Below are positions 9,721 through 21,130 of a stretch of DNA of 64,000 bases, in pieces. The position numbers were made by a program, and so were the translations under genes. A model generated the notes under the pieces. That model made no database searches. It was given only the letters and a program-made list of their open reading frames with translations, and was not told the origin of the DNA. This DNA is from Piezodorus guildinii. Taxonomy: Eukaryota > Arthropoda > Insecta > Hemiptera > Pentatomidae. Positions within the stretch are counted from its first letter, which is position 1. The number at the start of each line of letters is the position of its first letter. The stretch spans positions 104,688,116-104,752,115 of the forward strand of contig CM041294.1 of NCBI GenBank assembly GCA_023052935.1, written 5' to 3'.

Positions 9721-12297
9721 ATGACTACACCTAACTCCTTATCCATTCTCCTTTGGAATCCTTTAAAATACCTCAATACGTAACATACCGTGCAGACCAT
9801 CCAGACGGAAAAGCCCATGCCGGTACTGCTGTCATTGTGCACCAGTCCCTCTCCCACCACATACTCCCAGTCCTCTCCTATGATTTCCTACAATGCACCG
9901 CCATAGTAATCAAGACTTTTTCTTTTCCGATCACCCTCGCATCAGCGTACTGCCCTCCTAAACATTCCATTTCCAACATTCTATTCGAATCCTTCCTCAA
10001 TTCCTTAGGAAACCACTTCATTCTGGGTGCAGACATGAATGCTAAGAACCAACAATGGGGTTGTAGATCCACGAATGGTCGTGGGCGGAATTTACAGTCT
10101 GCACTCAGCTCTAGACGTTTCAACCTCCTGCCTCCTGACTCCACTACATACTGGCCAATTGATCCTAACCGTAATCCTGACATCCTTGACTTCTTCATCC
10201 ACAGCGGATTAGGCTCCCTAAACATGTCGGTGACTCGCCTTGATGAACTGTCCTCTGACCATAGTCCATTGCTCCTTAAAGTATCCCTAATTCCTATTCC
10301 TAAACCTACCCTACCGTCATTTATCAGAGGACCAGTAAACTGGGACCTTTTTCGCCAAATCCTGACCAGTGATATTGACCTCAGAGTGAAACTCAAAACT
10401 CCAGATGACCTTGACGACGCCGTAAACTCCTTCACCATCGCTATTCAACAAGCTGTTTGGACTGCCTTCTCTCCCAAGCACTCCCAGATAAGTCATAACC
10501 AAAATCATTTACCACAACACCTCATAGACCTCATCCGCACCAAACGACGATCCAGATCCTTATGGCAACGCACCCGTCACCCCACAGATCGCCGCTCCTA
10601 TAACTTTTATTGTAGACAATTAAAGAGGGAGCTGGCGACCTTCCGTTCCCAATCCTTTAGTTCCTTCCTTTCTTCTCTTTCCGCTTGTGACAATTCCCTG
10701 TGGAATGTCACCAAGAAAATTCTAAAATCCCACCATATTTCTCATCCCCTCCGTCGTAGTAATGGCTCCTGGGCCGCGTCTGATGAAGACAAAGCCGAGG
10801 AACTTGCCAAATACGTTTCCGAAATCTTCACACCTCATCCAGAATCCCATCCAAACCACACTGCAGTGGTGGAAGAGTTCCTTCAGTATCCCGCTTTCAT
10901 TACCTCCTAAAGCAGTTAATCCCTCTGAGGTCAAATATCTTCTCCGAAAACTTGTACTCCGTAAATCTCCTGGATACGATCTCCTCACTCCTCAGATTCT
11001 CAGACAGCTTCCATCTAAAGCCGTTATATTTCTTACATATATTTACAACTCCATTCTACGCACTACTCATTTTCCTCTCTTATGGAAACATTCCACTATA
11101 ATTCTCTTCCTAAAACCAGGTAAACCTCCTAACACAACGACATCATATAGACCTATCGGCCTACTCCCAATCCTTTCAAAAATCTTTGAAAAAATCCTCC
11201 TCAAACGAATATTGCCTTTATCAGAATCCCACACTATTCCTTCCCATCATTTTGGATTTCGTTCCCAACATTCAACCGTTCAGCAAGGGCTCCGAGTCGT
11301 TGACCATATTTCCTCTGCCCTTGAGAACAAGAAGTACTGCTCGGGTGCATTTCTGGACATAACGCAAGCATTTGACCGGGTGTGGCACCCGGGATTACTC
11401 TTTAAGCTCAAAAACCATTTACCCCAATCCCTATACCTAGTCCTCCGATCCTATCTATCAAACCGCTCCTTCCGAGTTCGCTGTGGTGCAGAATATTCCA
11501 ATTATTATCCAGTCGAATCCGGTGTTCCTCAGGGCAATGTCCTTGGTCCTTTCCTCTACAATATATACACGGCTGATATTCCTGTTTGCCCTAATACCTT
11601 CCTAGCAACGTACGCTGATGACACAGCTATCCTATCCTCTCACTTAGATCCCGAAATTGCATCGATAGGCCTCCAAACGCACCTTTCTCAAATTGAAGAC
11701 TGGTGTAACAACTGGAGAATCAAAGTTAATCAATCCAAATCCAAACATGTCACCTTTACCCTTCGAAGACAATCCTGCCCTCCAGTTCTCTATAACTCCG
11801 TTCCGCTTCCTTTCTCCAACACAGTTCGGTATCTTGGCTTCCTTCTGGACAAAAGACTAACTTGGAACCCGCATACTAGACTTAAACGACAAGAACTTAA
11901 TCGACGATTTGGACAATTATACAGACTACTGAACAGAAATTTTAAATTATCTATCGAGAACAAACTGCTAATATACAAGACAGTACTGAAACCTATCTGG
12001 ACCTACGGACTTGAACTGTGGGGGACAGCCAAATTTTCTAACATCAAACGCATTCAATCCTTCCAATCAAAAGTCCTCCGAACAATAGTTAATGCTCCTT
12101 ATTATGTATCCAACCATACCTTACACCGCGACCTAAATATTCCATTTATTTTAGACCTTATACCATTAAAATTCTCTAAATTCCATCAGAACCTTATCCA
12201 TCACCCTAATCCCCTAGCTCAATCCTTATCCAGCTTCACACATCCTTACCATCCTCCTAGAAGGTTGAAACGGCAGTGGCCTCGAGACCTCTTGTAA
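9721..12297 (+). pseudogene. jockey-B ORF2, endonuclease/RT, deleted and frameshifted
   Basis: ORF2 starts with ATG immediately after the ORF1 TAA. It reads SILLWN, then hits a deletion of roughly 100 bp that removes the segment with the LLTETH catalytic Glu and shifts frame. The next frame (from about 9753) continues with YVTYRADHPDGKAHAGTAV, GADMNAKNQQWG and SSDHSPLLL. Near 10890 a further 5-bp loss relative to the 61858 copy shifts frame again. RT motifs follow in one frame to 12297: KSPGYDLLTPQ, SYRPIGLLP, HFGFRSQHST, FLDITQAFDRVW, GVPQGNVLGP, TYADDTAILS, YLGFLLDKRLTW and the C-terminal RRLKRQWPRDLL. The RT half looks well preserved, while the endonuclease cannot work. Confidence 0.9.
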
Positions 12298-12560
12298 AAT
12301 GTATATTGGAGTTCTAGCATTGGCTAGATTCTCCACTCACGTGATGTATGCTTGTGAATTGTATATAGGTATGAGTGACTTTTGTATATATTTTATTGAT
12401 TTTGTTTTGTATATATGTATATTGTATTATTATTATATAAATTTATTGTTTTGTATATATCGTGTGAATGTAGTATGAATGTTGTACTTCATCACTATTA
12501 AAAATGTCCTAAATTGGACAGATTGTAATATTGCTCAATAAAGAATTATTGTTTCTAAAA
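12298..12560 (+). other. jockey-B 3' UTR and polyadenylation signal
   Basis: About 260 bp rich in TATAT, ending GCTCAATAAAGAATTATTG and a short A run. The same sequence appears reversed at 61860-62122. The AATAAA near 12538 is the likely poly(A) signal. Confidence 0.75.
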
Positions 12561-12574
12561 AATATGTAAATTTG

Positions 12575-13784
12575 TTGATACTATACATTAACCCAAATAA
12601 TGAAAAAAAAAAACCAAACGTGAAAAATAGATGTCCCAAATTAACTTCGAGGATTCTATGAAGTAACGAGATATCTATTTGGGAATTTTTAAGAATACTT
12701 GTATAATTCACCCATTAGAAAATTATATTACCCTATGGCGTACCGCTTTGTCAAAGCTGAGGACACATCATACTGACTGATTGACGTTTATCACTCATAG
12801 CTCAAGCAGTTACCCATCACTCTCACGTCCATTCTGTTTCGCAGACCGATTTAATCTACGTCAATCAAGTTAATCTCAGCTGTTATTGCGGATGTCAAGG
12901 TAGTCCTTTGATCTGTTCAATTATCATACGACTATTGTCGGTTGTATAAAGGCTTATTCGAACTTGTATAGGATAAATAGCATAACATGAAGGGCGTACA
13001 TCATTTTGTTTATCAACTATTTCTAACAATTTTTCAGTATTAAATAAGTATTATCTGACTATCATAAAAAGGTTTAAACACCATAAAGTAATAGTGGCGG
13101 ATGCTGAAAAATTAACTCTCCTATATTTGATATTTAATGCGATGTGATAAGAAACATTATTGCAATCGTGAGCATTCTTGAATAATGGTCAATCCGAAAT
13201 CGTCTAATTTTCATTTATTTTGCCGCTCAACATTTTTTATTTTGATGATTTTTTATTAGTTATTCTCTATCGTTTCATGAATAAAATATTTTTGTAGAAA
13301 ATACTCAAGTGTTGCAGCCTTTTTTTTTTCTTTTTTTTCTAAACATTTTTGGCTACTTAGGTAATACGTTGCAATGACCAAAACTATATAAAGAACTGTC
13401 ATCACCAATCTACTTTATGTTTCGTCCTAAAATGTCCAAAATCACAGGAGTTAATAATTTTGAAAGAAAATGTTATTTTAACAGCGAAGAAAAAATTATA
13501 ACTCGAAATGGAACTGAGCTGGCGCTCATTCTCAGTCACCAGATTTGTCACTTATAAATAAACATTATATAGAAGTGTAACCAGTGTTAATTCATGTCTT
13601 TTCTCCCAGTTTTTTATTTTATTATTATTTTTTTTTTTTTTTGAGATATTCCCGAGTAAACTTTTTTGCTACTTTTGTAAATTCATACACAAAAAAGGGC
13701 TATATTCTCAAGATAGAAATTTATACAGCAAAGCAGGGCTATGACCAAGCTATGGATGAAAAATAAATTGTTTGTTTGTTTATT
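12575..13784. other. Non-coding stretch with a dispersed AT-rich repeat
   Basis: No gene is visible. 12750-12930 is less AT-rich and matches nothing else in the window, so it may be unique host DNA. 13175-13370 resembles 42905-43065: both have CGAAATCG, AATTTTCAT, TTTTGC, a GTTATTCT-like segment, and GTGTTGCA before a T-rich block. It may be an old non-autonomous element. The 60-codon frame at 13584 is T-run artefact. Confidence 0.45.
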
Positions 13785-14058
13785 CGTTTAACGTCACTTT
13801 ATGCTACTATGGCTAATCGGACGATGCTACAGTGGGAGTCCTAAATTTTGCCTATCCAGGTTTTGTTAGGATAGGGATCTTTAACGAGTACCTGACATCG
13901 CACAGGCTCGGAACCACCTTTTAACGTCCCCTCCGAAGGACGACATAACTAAGGATTTTTTACTCCCATTAAAAAATCCTAGGGCCACCCGCAAGTTTGA
14001 ACCCGCGACCTTTGGCATAGAAAACTGTTATGCTAGCAACTACGCTATAGGTGACCCC
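13785..14058 (-). mobile_element. tRNA-derived SINE (family 1)
   Basis: On the minus strand it begins GGGGTCACCTATAGCGTAGT and has a pol III A-box-like TAGCGTAGTTGCTAGCA and a B-box GGTCGCGGGTTCAAAC with tRNA-like spacing. The tRNA-unrelated body contains AAAAAATCCT and CCGAAGGACG-type blocks. The 3' end points to lower coordinates, where an A/T-rich junction lies at about 13785. The acceptor stem is not complete enough for a tRNA gene. Confidence 0.8.
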
Positions 14059-14593
14059 CGAAAAATAAATAAAACGTGAGTCATGCGAGGTGAGTATTCC
14101 TTATAGACTTTTAACTTCCTAAATTCTCATTTCTTATTAGTTTTTGAGGGTATCTTAAAGATTTTCTTCACATTTGAGTAATGATTTGTAAAGACAGTAT
14201 ATATAAAGCATATAATAATTATGTTATTGTTAGTTGTTGTTTTGTCTCGATATCTAAAAAATTACCAGAATTAGAGAGATTTTCACAACATATGTTTTTT
14301 AGTCGCGAAGCTCACTTAAAACAGCAGCAACACTAAAAGTATTTGCTAGAAAAACATTTTATCCAAGATTTTTATTTATAAAAGGATACAGAATAACTAG
14401 TAAAAAAATCAACAAAATCAAAATGGTCTGGGCGATTTCGAATGGATAGACCCTTAGAGTTTTTTATTTATAGTAATTTACAATTGTATTGAACAAATAC
14501 AAGTAAACCTGTATTGAAAATACATGACATGAAAATGGCTTATTAAATAACTGCCTAATGATAGGATTTCAAAATTTATTTTAAGTCAGTAGT

Positions 14594-15007
14594 GTCACAG
14601 CTGACAAAAACTAGAGTTGGAACAAACCCTCGCTCTGATGAAATCAGCTGATCTTTTAATTAAAAAGTATTTAAATTAAGGAAGGTTACAAAAAGATTGA
14701 TGGTGTTATTGGTTATGTATCTTAGTCTTGTTTAGTTTGTGATACATGTTTATTATATTAGTTTGGTTTTGATTTATTAATGAATATTGAACCCGTAGGG
14801 GTAAGTTTATCTTTGACGTTTAGTATTTTTTTCTGTGGACAGTAAACTTTCTAAATGTGATTTATTATAAAATTGTATTGTAACCTTTTAGGTTCAATTA
14901 CCTGATGTGAAAATAAAGAAGTTTCAAATCAAAAATGGTTACTACTCACTCCTCCTCCGCTGAGCTAGCAATAAATAAATAATTATATAACGTAAATAGA
15001 GACGTTA
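14594..15007 (+). mobile_element. 414-bp insertion of unknown class, 7-bp target duplication
   Basis: CAGTAGT flanks it at 14587-14593 and 15008-15014, and the second copy of the unit (near 20333) has the site once, so the empty site is seen directly. It starts GTCACAGCTGACAAAAAC. It contains ACCTGATGTGAAAATAAAGA, which looks like a LINE or SINE 3' end with AATAAA, about 90 bp before the right edge. There is no obvious terminal inverted repeat or terminal A tail. Confidence 0.7.
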
Positions 15008-15102
15008 CAGTAGTTACCGAGACTACCAGGTCATTAAGATTGTTACATTAAGAAAGATAGGTTACAGACAAGTGGATTTACCAAGTTAAGGAAGTCAAAA
15101 CT

Positions 15103-15104
<2 letters not shown>

Positions 15105-15158
<54 letters not shown>

Positions 15159-15241
15159 TATATATTTGGGGCAAAAAATGCGACAATCCTAATGTAATTA
15201 TGTTTTTGCTTCTTTTTTTTTGTGATAGACTGGAATTTTTG

Positions 15242-15285
<44 letters not shown>

Positions 15286-15370
15286 TATATATTTGGGGCA
15301 AAAAATGCAACAATCCTAATGTAATTATGTTTTTGCTTCTTTTTTTTTGTGATAGACTGGAATTTTTGAA
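15105..15370 (+). repeat. Tandem duplication with (TA)n tracts
   Basis: Two units of about 130 bp, each a TA run followed by TTTGGGGCAAAAAATGC, CAATCCTAATGTAATTATG, a T run and TGATAGACTGGAATTTTTGA. The other copy of the dispersed unit has this segment once, near 20437-20520, with almost no TA. The expansion is therefore local and recent. Confidence 0.85.
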
Positions 15371-15698
15371 CGTTTGTCAAATAACTTTTGTAATTCTTAA
15401 TTACTGGCAGTTTCTTGTCGTTTCAGTATTTTGTGAGGATGAATAAGATCTTTTTTAACAGAAAAACAAATTTTTTAAGGAGTCCAAGTATCCAAGTCTC
15501 TCAGACTGGTAGTTACATGTGAATGAGATAATTCGGGCTGAAAAAATTAAAAATAAATACAAAAATGTACATTCTTAACATATTTTCTAATATACTAAAT
15601 TTGTTATAAAACATGTTTCATTCTATTATCAGCTCGATGCAGATCGTTTCAAGTTCGGATCTTAGACTAATAGGAATAATGAAAATAGCCTCATTGAA

Positions 15699-16034
15699 AT
15701 AGTCTGACAGGGCTTAAATGCCGATATTTCAAAATTTCTACCTCTAAAGTACCTTTAATTTTGCAGTTTTTAATTAATAAACCATATCATCTGATTACCA
15801 AATATAAAAAATAGGTAAATATATAATTTGAACGAATTCGATAAAAAACTAAAGGAGATAACTGCAAACTTATTTTTTTAATGCAATTTTGTTGTTTTTT
15901 AACTTAAGAACAGCAATATACATGTATAATATACTGTTGGAATGCTAGAAATTATAGAAAAAATATTATCTTATACATACGGTTGTAAAAGTTAACGTAG
16001 GTAAGTAAGAAACTCGTATGTTGCGTGCACCAGA
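15699..16034 (-). repeat. Helentron-like repeat, 5' part
   Basis: On the minus strand it starts at 16034 with TCTGGTGCACGCAACATACG, includes CTTACTTACC, and reaches the TTAAGCCCTGTCAGACTATT block at about 15700. It lacks the 3' third with the CA tract and palindrome. Confidence 0.65.
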
Positions 16035-16489
16035 TTTTTCTTATATGTCCTACGATCCAGATGAAGGAAAAAACGTGAAAAATGTTCATGAACTTGAGCA
16101 GTTATCGATTTCTGGTGTAAATAAATATAAACTGTGACGCTAACGACATTATAAGAAGCGAATAGAGGGGACGGTGGATATCCAAGGAAGATATCTTTGT
16201 GGGCAGGGGACAAGGTATTCATCAGGTCGGAGCGCTCATCCATCACCTCATTGATGGGGTCTTCCTCCTTTCAATTCACCTTACCACTATCGCTAACAGC
16301 TACATGCCTCCTCCTTCATCCACTATCATATCAAACTTCAACCCTTGTCAGGAATAACTGAGTGAATTTTGTACACGATACGTGTATGTATATTGTTTTT
16401 ATTTATAAGACTGTGAAATAAATAAAAATAATATAGAAGTTTGAACACTAACTAGATTATCGTACTTGTGTTTCAAGAATCACGTAAAA
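16035..16489. other. Non-coding stretch, possible LINE 3' scrap
   Basis: 16245-16450 is pyrimidine-rich and ends ATAAGACTGTGAAATAAATA, which could be a degraded LINE 3' end with a poly(A) signal. No frame can be assigned. Confidence 0.3.
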
Positions 16490-16614
16490 CCTGGTTCGCC
16501 CATAACACAACTTCCACTTACATCTCTTCTTGAAATATATTCATAAATTCAAAAAAAAGAAAAAGAAACTAAATATAAATGATATTTAATCCTAAATATC
16601 TATGTATGTAAAAA
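16490..16614 (+). repeat. Degenerate Helentron-like 5' end
   Basis: CTGGTTCGCCCATAACACAA followed by CTTCCACTTAC resembles the 5' terminus found at 57061 and 16615. The rest of this copy is unrecognisable before the next copy starts. Confidence 0.45.
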
Positions 16615-16823
16615 TCTGGTGCGCTCAACACACGACTTTCACTTACCTCGGTTACACTTACAGACTCCTATATCAATTTAAGAATTTATAAAAAAACGTG
16701 GAGATAAAAAAAGATCAAACAATTAATTACATAAGGTTTCCAAAGAAACATGTGTTTTATTAAGCAATCTATTATATTTTTATCTACAACAATCAGTTAG
16801 TATTATCGGATTTTTATTAATCT

Positions 16824-16839
16824 CTATTAACTTTTTCAA
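16824..16839 (+). repeat. Target-site duplication of the nested PLE, left copy
   Basis: CTATTAACTTTTTCAA is repeated at 18327-18342. Uninterrupted copies of the host repeat have CTATTAACTTTTCAA once, near 57250. Confidence 0.85.
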
Positions 16840-16844
16840 AAATT

Positions 16845-17300
16845 GTTTATAGAGTCCCTTGCGGAACTCCTAATTGCAACTCTGCCTATATTGGTGAAAC
16901 CAAAAACCTTCTCAAAGATCGCTTCACCCGACACAAATATACAATTTCCTCAAAAAATTCTACCGCTTCAAAACTTTCAGAACATTCCTTAACCCTTAAC
17001 CATTCCTTTGATTTTGATAAAACATCCATTCTTGCCACTGTTCCCAACCATGACAAGCGACTCATTACAGAATGCATTTACATACAACTAGAACCCCTTC
17101 CTGTTAATCAAAAGACTGACAAACATAACTTGTCACTAGCTTATTCTCAAATATTAAATTTAATCCCTAGCTCATTTTTTAAACAACCATCTGATCATCT
17201 CTTCATAATTTTATTTTTATTTATTTATTATCAATTTTTATTTATATATTTATTTAATTTTTGTACTCCTCTTTTATTTATTTATTTGTTTACCTACTAG
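16845..17300 (+). pseudogene. PLE protein C-terminus, GIY-YIG endonuclease domain, truncated
   Basis: The frame opens at VYRVPCGTPNCNSAYIGETK, which holds the PLE-type Cys pair and the YIG core of a GIY-YIG nuclease. Next come LSEHSLTLNHSFDF, containing a conserved His, and LITECIYIQLEP with the catalytic-type Glu, then LAYSQILNL. The N-terminal RT and linker are missing because of 5' truncation. The sequence is almost identical to residues about 132-240 of the frame at 60028. A 6-base loss after ILNLI relative to that copy lets the frame read on to 17300. It is not functional alone. Confidence 0.85.
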
Positions 17301-18204
17301 ATTACTGTTTATTTATCATTTCCTTCGACAGCTCCTTATCGTCATTCGTTATTACCTAATCGTCATTTATCATCGTCATCCGTTATTACTTAATATCTTT
17401 TAATCTTTACCTCGTCACTATTTCTCACAATTTTATCAAATACTCATAAGTAATAACTCAAGTACTCTCAAGTAATAACTTTTGGCTATTTTTAACCATC
17501 GAATCAGTAAACATAACTTAGCTTCTTGGAAAAGTCCTAACGGACATTCTAGTTCTCATATTTTCCGTTCCACGCAATGAGCGTTTTTTAAACTGGGAAA
17601 CATCACTCCTTTAGGCAGCGTCTTCAGGTCAAAGTCAAGTATGTATCTTTTTTCTTATTGATAAGAATCTTTTTTCATCGCCCATTTCTTTCTCTCTCTT
17701 TCCATACTCATATCTTTCTCCGTTACATATCCTGACATATAATTATTAGTTTAATATTACATTATTTTAAAATTTAAAATTATTTTTTATTCATACTGTT
17801 TCTCCTTTGTAATGACTATGTTCTTTTTTATACATTACCTATACTCTTAACTATGTTTTTAATATATTACCGTCATATATCACTTCAAAATTGTTAATAT
17901 TTAAAATTTTAATTGTTCACATATTTTTCCTTTGTCATTTTTTTCATTTGCTTAGTCTCTCTTTATATATTCTCATTACAATATTATCATCTCAATTATG
18001 TTTACTTCCATACTTTATAACTATCATCTTAATTTTATTTATTTCCATACTTTATAACTGTCACCTTATTTCCATACTTTATAATTGTCATCTTATTATC
18101 ATTTTACAATTAATTTTATTTATGTTCCCATAATTTATTACTGTCATATTATTATTATATACCTAACGCATTATTAAGTCTATAATTACATTGGTTGTTA
18201 TCTT

Positions 18205-18262
18205 GTTTCTTTTAGCCCTTATGAAGGCCCACATTGTAGGCCGAAACGTCGGCACATAACTA
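18205..18262 (+). ncRNA. Hammerhead-ribozyme-like motif, core mutated
   Basis: Order of elements: TTTTAGCC, CTTATGA (18218-18224), GGCC...GGCC stem, GAAAC (18243-18247), GTC (18248-18250) and GGCAC. Other PLE copies have CTGATGA here. The G-to-T change hits an essential hammerhead core base, so this copy should be inactive even if the motif is real. Confidence 0.45.
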
Positions 18263-18326
18263 AAATAACACTTATTTTAAATGTGTGTTTCTAATTTATG
18301 ACCGCACCCCCAACCATCTTCCTCAT

Positions 18327-18342
18327 CTATTAACTTTTTCAA
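18327..18342 (+). repeat. Target-site duplication of the nested PLE, right copy
   Basis: Exact copy of 16824-16839, directly after the PLE 3' end. Confidence 0.85.
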
Positions 18343-18870
18343 TTCCGTGTATTAGATAATATTTTTTCTAAAAATTTTTGATTTCCAACGTTGTATTATA
18401 CATCTATATTATTATCCCTATGTTCAAAAACCCAAAAATTGCAAGAAAAAATATTTTTTCACTTTTATCTTTTAGTTCTTAATAAAATTCGCTCAACTTG
18501 CACATTAAGCCGTTATTTTTCAACACTAACAAGATTATATGCCTTATTTTATGAAATATAAAAAATGAAAGGTACTTTAGAGAAAGGAAATTTAAAATGT
18601 CGGCGTTTCATTCCTATCAGACTGTTTCAAACAGAATGAAACCTACATAAAATTAAAATCCATTAAATTCTCCATTGGTATAGTGAGTTTAATCAAAATC
18701 GTTAGAGCCATATTTGAGTAAATCGTAAAAAGGTGCCAAATGCATGGTATAAAGTTCCACTTCCGGTAAGCCTATTTCAGTTAAAAAGTTGATGTAACAT
18801 TTCAGTCTTATAGTTGTCTTAAATATGAAATTTCAGTTTGGTTCGACAAGGTAATCGATAGGTAAGTGGA

Positions 18871-19932
18871 AGTAAATGATAACGGTATTTTGTTTTCAGC
18901 TAACTCCTTCTTAACCACCGGACGGATTTTGATATGGTTTTCTAAGCCATTATTCAGAGCCTTGTTTCCTAAAGGTTTATAAGTGAAATATATTGCAACT
19001 TAGCGTTTCTAACGGGAAAACTAAATTTTCTGTCACCAAGTCATGAACAATTTATTCCTGAAATATAATTGGTAACATAGGCGTATAATATACCGCTGTA
19101 AAGCCCAAGCTTTTAGAAAAGTTAATGTCATAAAATAAGTCGGGAAACTTAATAGAAAGATGTTATAAGCGCATAAACTTATGCATAATTGTTATTTGTA
19201 ATGTTGTGTATTGGGGAGGTTGTGGTGATTTATGGTGATCGTACAGGTTTTATACTTTATACAGTGGTCAAGATTTTAGAAAAAAAATTACGCACAAAAT
19301 CGCACATATGTTGCTACAATAAAGGAAAAAATGTTATAAACTAATACTCTTAATAATTATTTCTACTTTTAGATCATTTCACAAATAATAGTAGTTTCAT
19401 TATTAACTAAATGGGACTCACATGGAAAATAAATTAACTTTAATACATTAAAATGTATTTAGAAAACGTTATTATGAAATTCGAAATTGTAATAAACTGA
19501 ATAAAATAGGAATCTTTAAACATAACAAACAAATAAACTAAACCAATTTTCGATTTGTTGACCAATTTATGTTTCCGATTTCTGCCGATGATTAAATATA
19601 AGAATTATAGATGTTATATAATAATCATAATATTTTCTTGCTAAGTGCGCTATTCGTTACGATAAACTCATAATCCCAAAGCAATAAATTTTTAATCGGT
19701 TAAACTGATGTTTTTTAAACATAAATGACACATCATTTAAATTGCACACGCTCGAAGCACGGTGAGTCGCTAGTATATAATACAACATTAAGAATTATTA
19801 GCTAGAACAATAACTTACGTTTAACTAAAATATTCAACGAATTTTTATGTTAGGCATATTTTTCCCAAAATATTTTAGCGTTCCAATAATATTTATTATA
19901 TTTATGTTAGAGTTATTATTTCCACAAACAAT
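18871..19932. other. AT-rich non-coding stretch
   Basis: No gene or clear repeat boundary. Short blocks such as GTATAATATACCGCTGTAAAG resemble pieces of other AT-rich repeats in the window. Nothing firmer can be said. Confidence 0.4.
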
Positions 19933-20684
19933 ATTTGAGTAATGATTTGTAAAGACAGAATATATAAAGCATATAATAATTATGTTATTGTTAGTTGTTG
20001 TTTTGTCTCGATATCTAAAAAATTTCCAGAATTAGAGAGATTTTCACAACATATGTTTTTTAGTCGCGAAGCTCACTTAAAACAGCAGCAAAACTAGAAG
20101 TATTTGCTAGAAAAACATTGTATCCAAGATTTTTATTTATAAAAGGATACAGAACAACTGGTAAAAAAATCAACAAAATCAAAATGGTCTGGACGATTTC
20201 GAATGGACAGACCCTTTGAGTTTTTTATTTATAGTAATTTACAACTGTATTGAACAAATACAAGTAAACCTGTATTGAAAATGGCTTATTAAATAACTGC
20301 CTAATGATAGGATTTCAAAATTTATTTTAAGTCAGTAGTTCCCGAGACCACCAGGTCATTAAGATTGTTACATTAAGAAAGATAGGTTACAGACAAGTGG
20401 ATTTACCGAGATAAGGAAGTTAAAACTGACATACATATATCTATTTTGGGCAAAAAATGCTACAATCCTAATGTAATTATGTTTTTTCTTATTTTTTTTT
20501 TTTGTTGTGATTTTTGAACGTTTGTCAAATAACTTTTGTAATTCGTAATTACTGGCAGTTTCTTGTCATTTCAGTATTTTGAGAGGATGAATAAGATCTT
20601 TTTTAACAGAAAAACAAATTTTTTAAGGAGTCCAAGTATCCAAGTCTCTCAGACTGGTAGTTAGTTACATGTGAATGAGATGTC
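19933..20684 (+). repeat. Dispersed unit, copy 2 (uninterrupted)
   Basis: About 750 bp, near-identical to copy 1 at 14173-15530 without its 414-bp insertion and TA duplication. It serves as the pre-insertion reference for that copy. About 25 bp around ACATGACATG present in copy 1 are missing here. Confidence 0.85.
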
Positions 20685-20929
20685 ATATTTATTTAGGTTA
20701 AAAAATGTATTCTCCTTTTGTTGTATTTTTTTTTTTACTATATATATTTAATTTTTTATAGACCATATTGGGTGACTTCAACTATTAGGTTCTGTTTATA
20801 CTGCACGCATTTTGGGAGCTGGAGCGATAGCTGGTTTCTAGGAATTATTTAGGATAAACGCCTGCAGTACGAACCCGTCCTTACGCTCTCCCCTTCCACT
20901 TAACTGCGCAAGGCTCAATTATATGACTA

Positions 20930-21130
20930 TTACAAGTTCAACCTAGACTTCTAAACCATCAAATTATTTTCGGATCTCATATATCCAAAATCCTTCGAAA
21001 AATCCTGAATGCCTTATTACTTTGTCACGAATAAACCCATCCATAATCTTTATATTCCATATGTTGCTGATTTGGCACTAACCAGGTTCCATATCGTTCT
21101 TGATAAAGTTAATTTCCACTCTAAATAAAA
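20930..21130 (+). pseudogene. jockey-D-like ORF2 C-terminal fragment
   Basis: ATCCAAAATCCTTCG, AAATCCTGAATGCC, TACTTTGTCACGAATAAA and CCATATGTTGCTGATTTGGC match 51472-51600 of jockey-D, the region just before the ORF2 C-terminus. It is heavily mutated. Confidence 0.75.

Larger units (their letters stand above)
8073..12560 (+). mobile_element. jockey-B: structurally full-length jockey-clade LINE
   Basis: A 4.5-kb insertion with a 14-bp target duplication. It has a 344-bp 5' UTR beginning GATGCGCTCGATG, broken ORF1 and ORF2, a 3' UTR of about 260 bp with AATAAA near 12538, and a short A tail. The T run at 8380-8411 lies just before ORF1. A second copy of the same family occupies 61858-64000 on the minus strand and is nearly identical where they overlap, so the family moved fairly recently. 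Confidence 0.9.
14173..15530 (+). repeat. Dispersed unit, copy 1 (with insertion and internal duplication)
   Basis: Matches 19933-20684 nearly base for base, starting ATTTGAGTAATGATTTGTAA and ending near CTCTCAGACTGGTAGTT. The extra length comes from a 414-bp insertion (14594-15007), a tandem duplication around 15105-15370 and expanded TA tracts. No coding capacity is visible; the nature of the unit is unknown. Confidence 0.85.
16840..18326 (+). mobile_element. 5'-truncated Penelope-like element (PLE)
   Basis: A 1.49-kb insertion with a 16-bp target duplication. It holds the C-terminal GIY-YIG part of the PLE protein and the whole 3' region, ending CCCCAACCATCTTCCTCAT. The same 3' terminus is seen reversed at 56346 and 59163. 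RT is absent. Confidence 0.85.
16615..18870 (+). repeat. Helentron-like repeat copy interrupted by a PLE
   Basis: It starts TCTGGTGCGCTCAACACACG and runs to 16839, then resumes after the nested PLE at 18327. It contains the conserved blocks ATTTTTTCTAAAA, TTCATTCCTATCAGACTG, ATGCATGGTATAAAGTTCC and GTTGTCTTAAATATGAAATT. The end near GATAGGTAAGTGGAAGTAA resembles the 3' terminal motif, but the CA tract and palindrome are lost. Confidence 0.75.

Noticed and set aside
15105..15370. CRISPR-like array
   Set aside because: Only two long units with TA tracts, no spacers; the sequence is eukaryotic.
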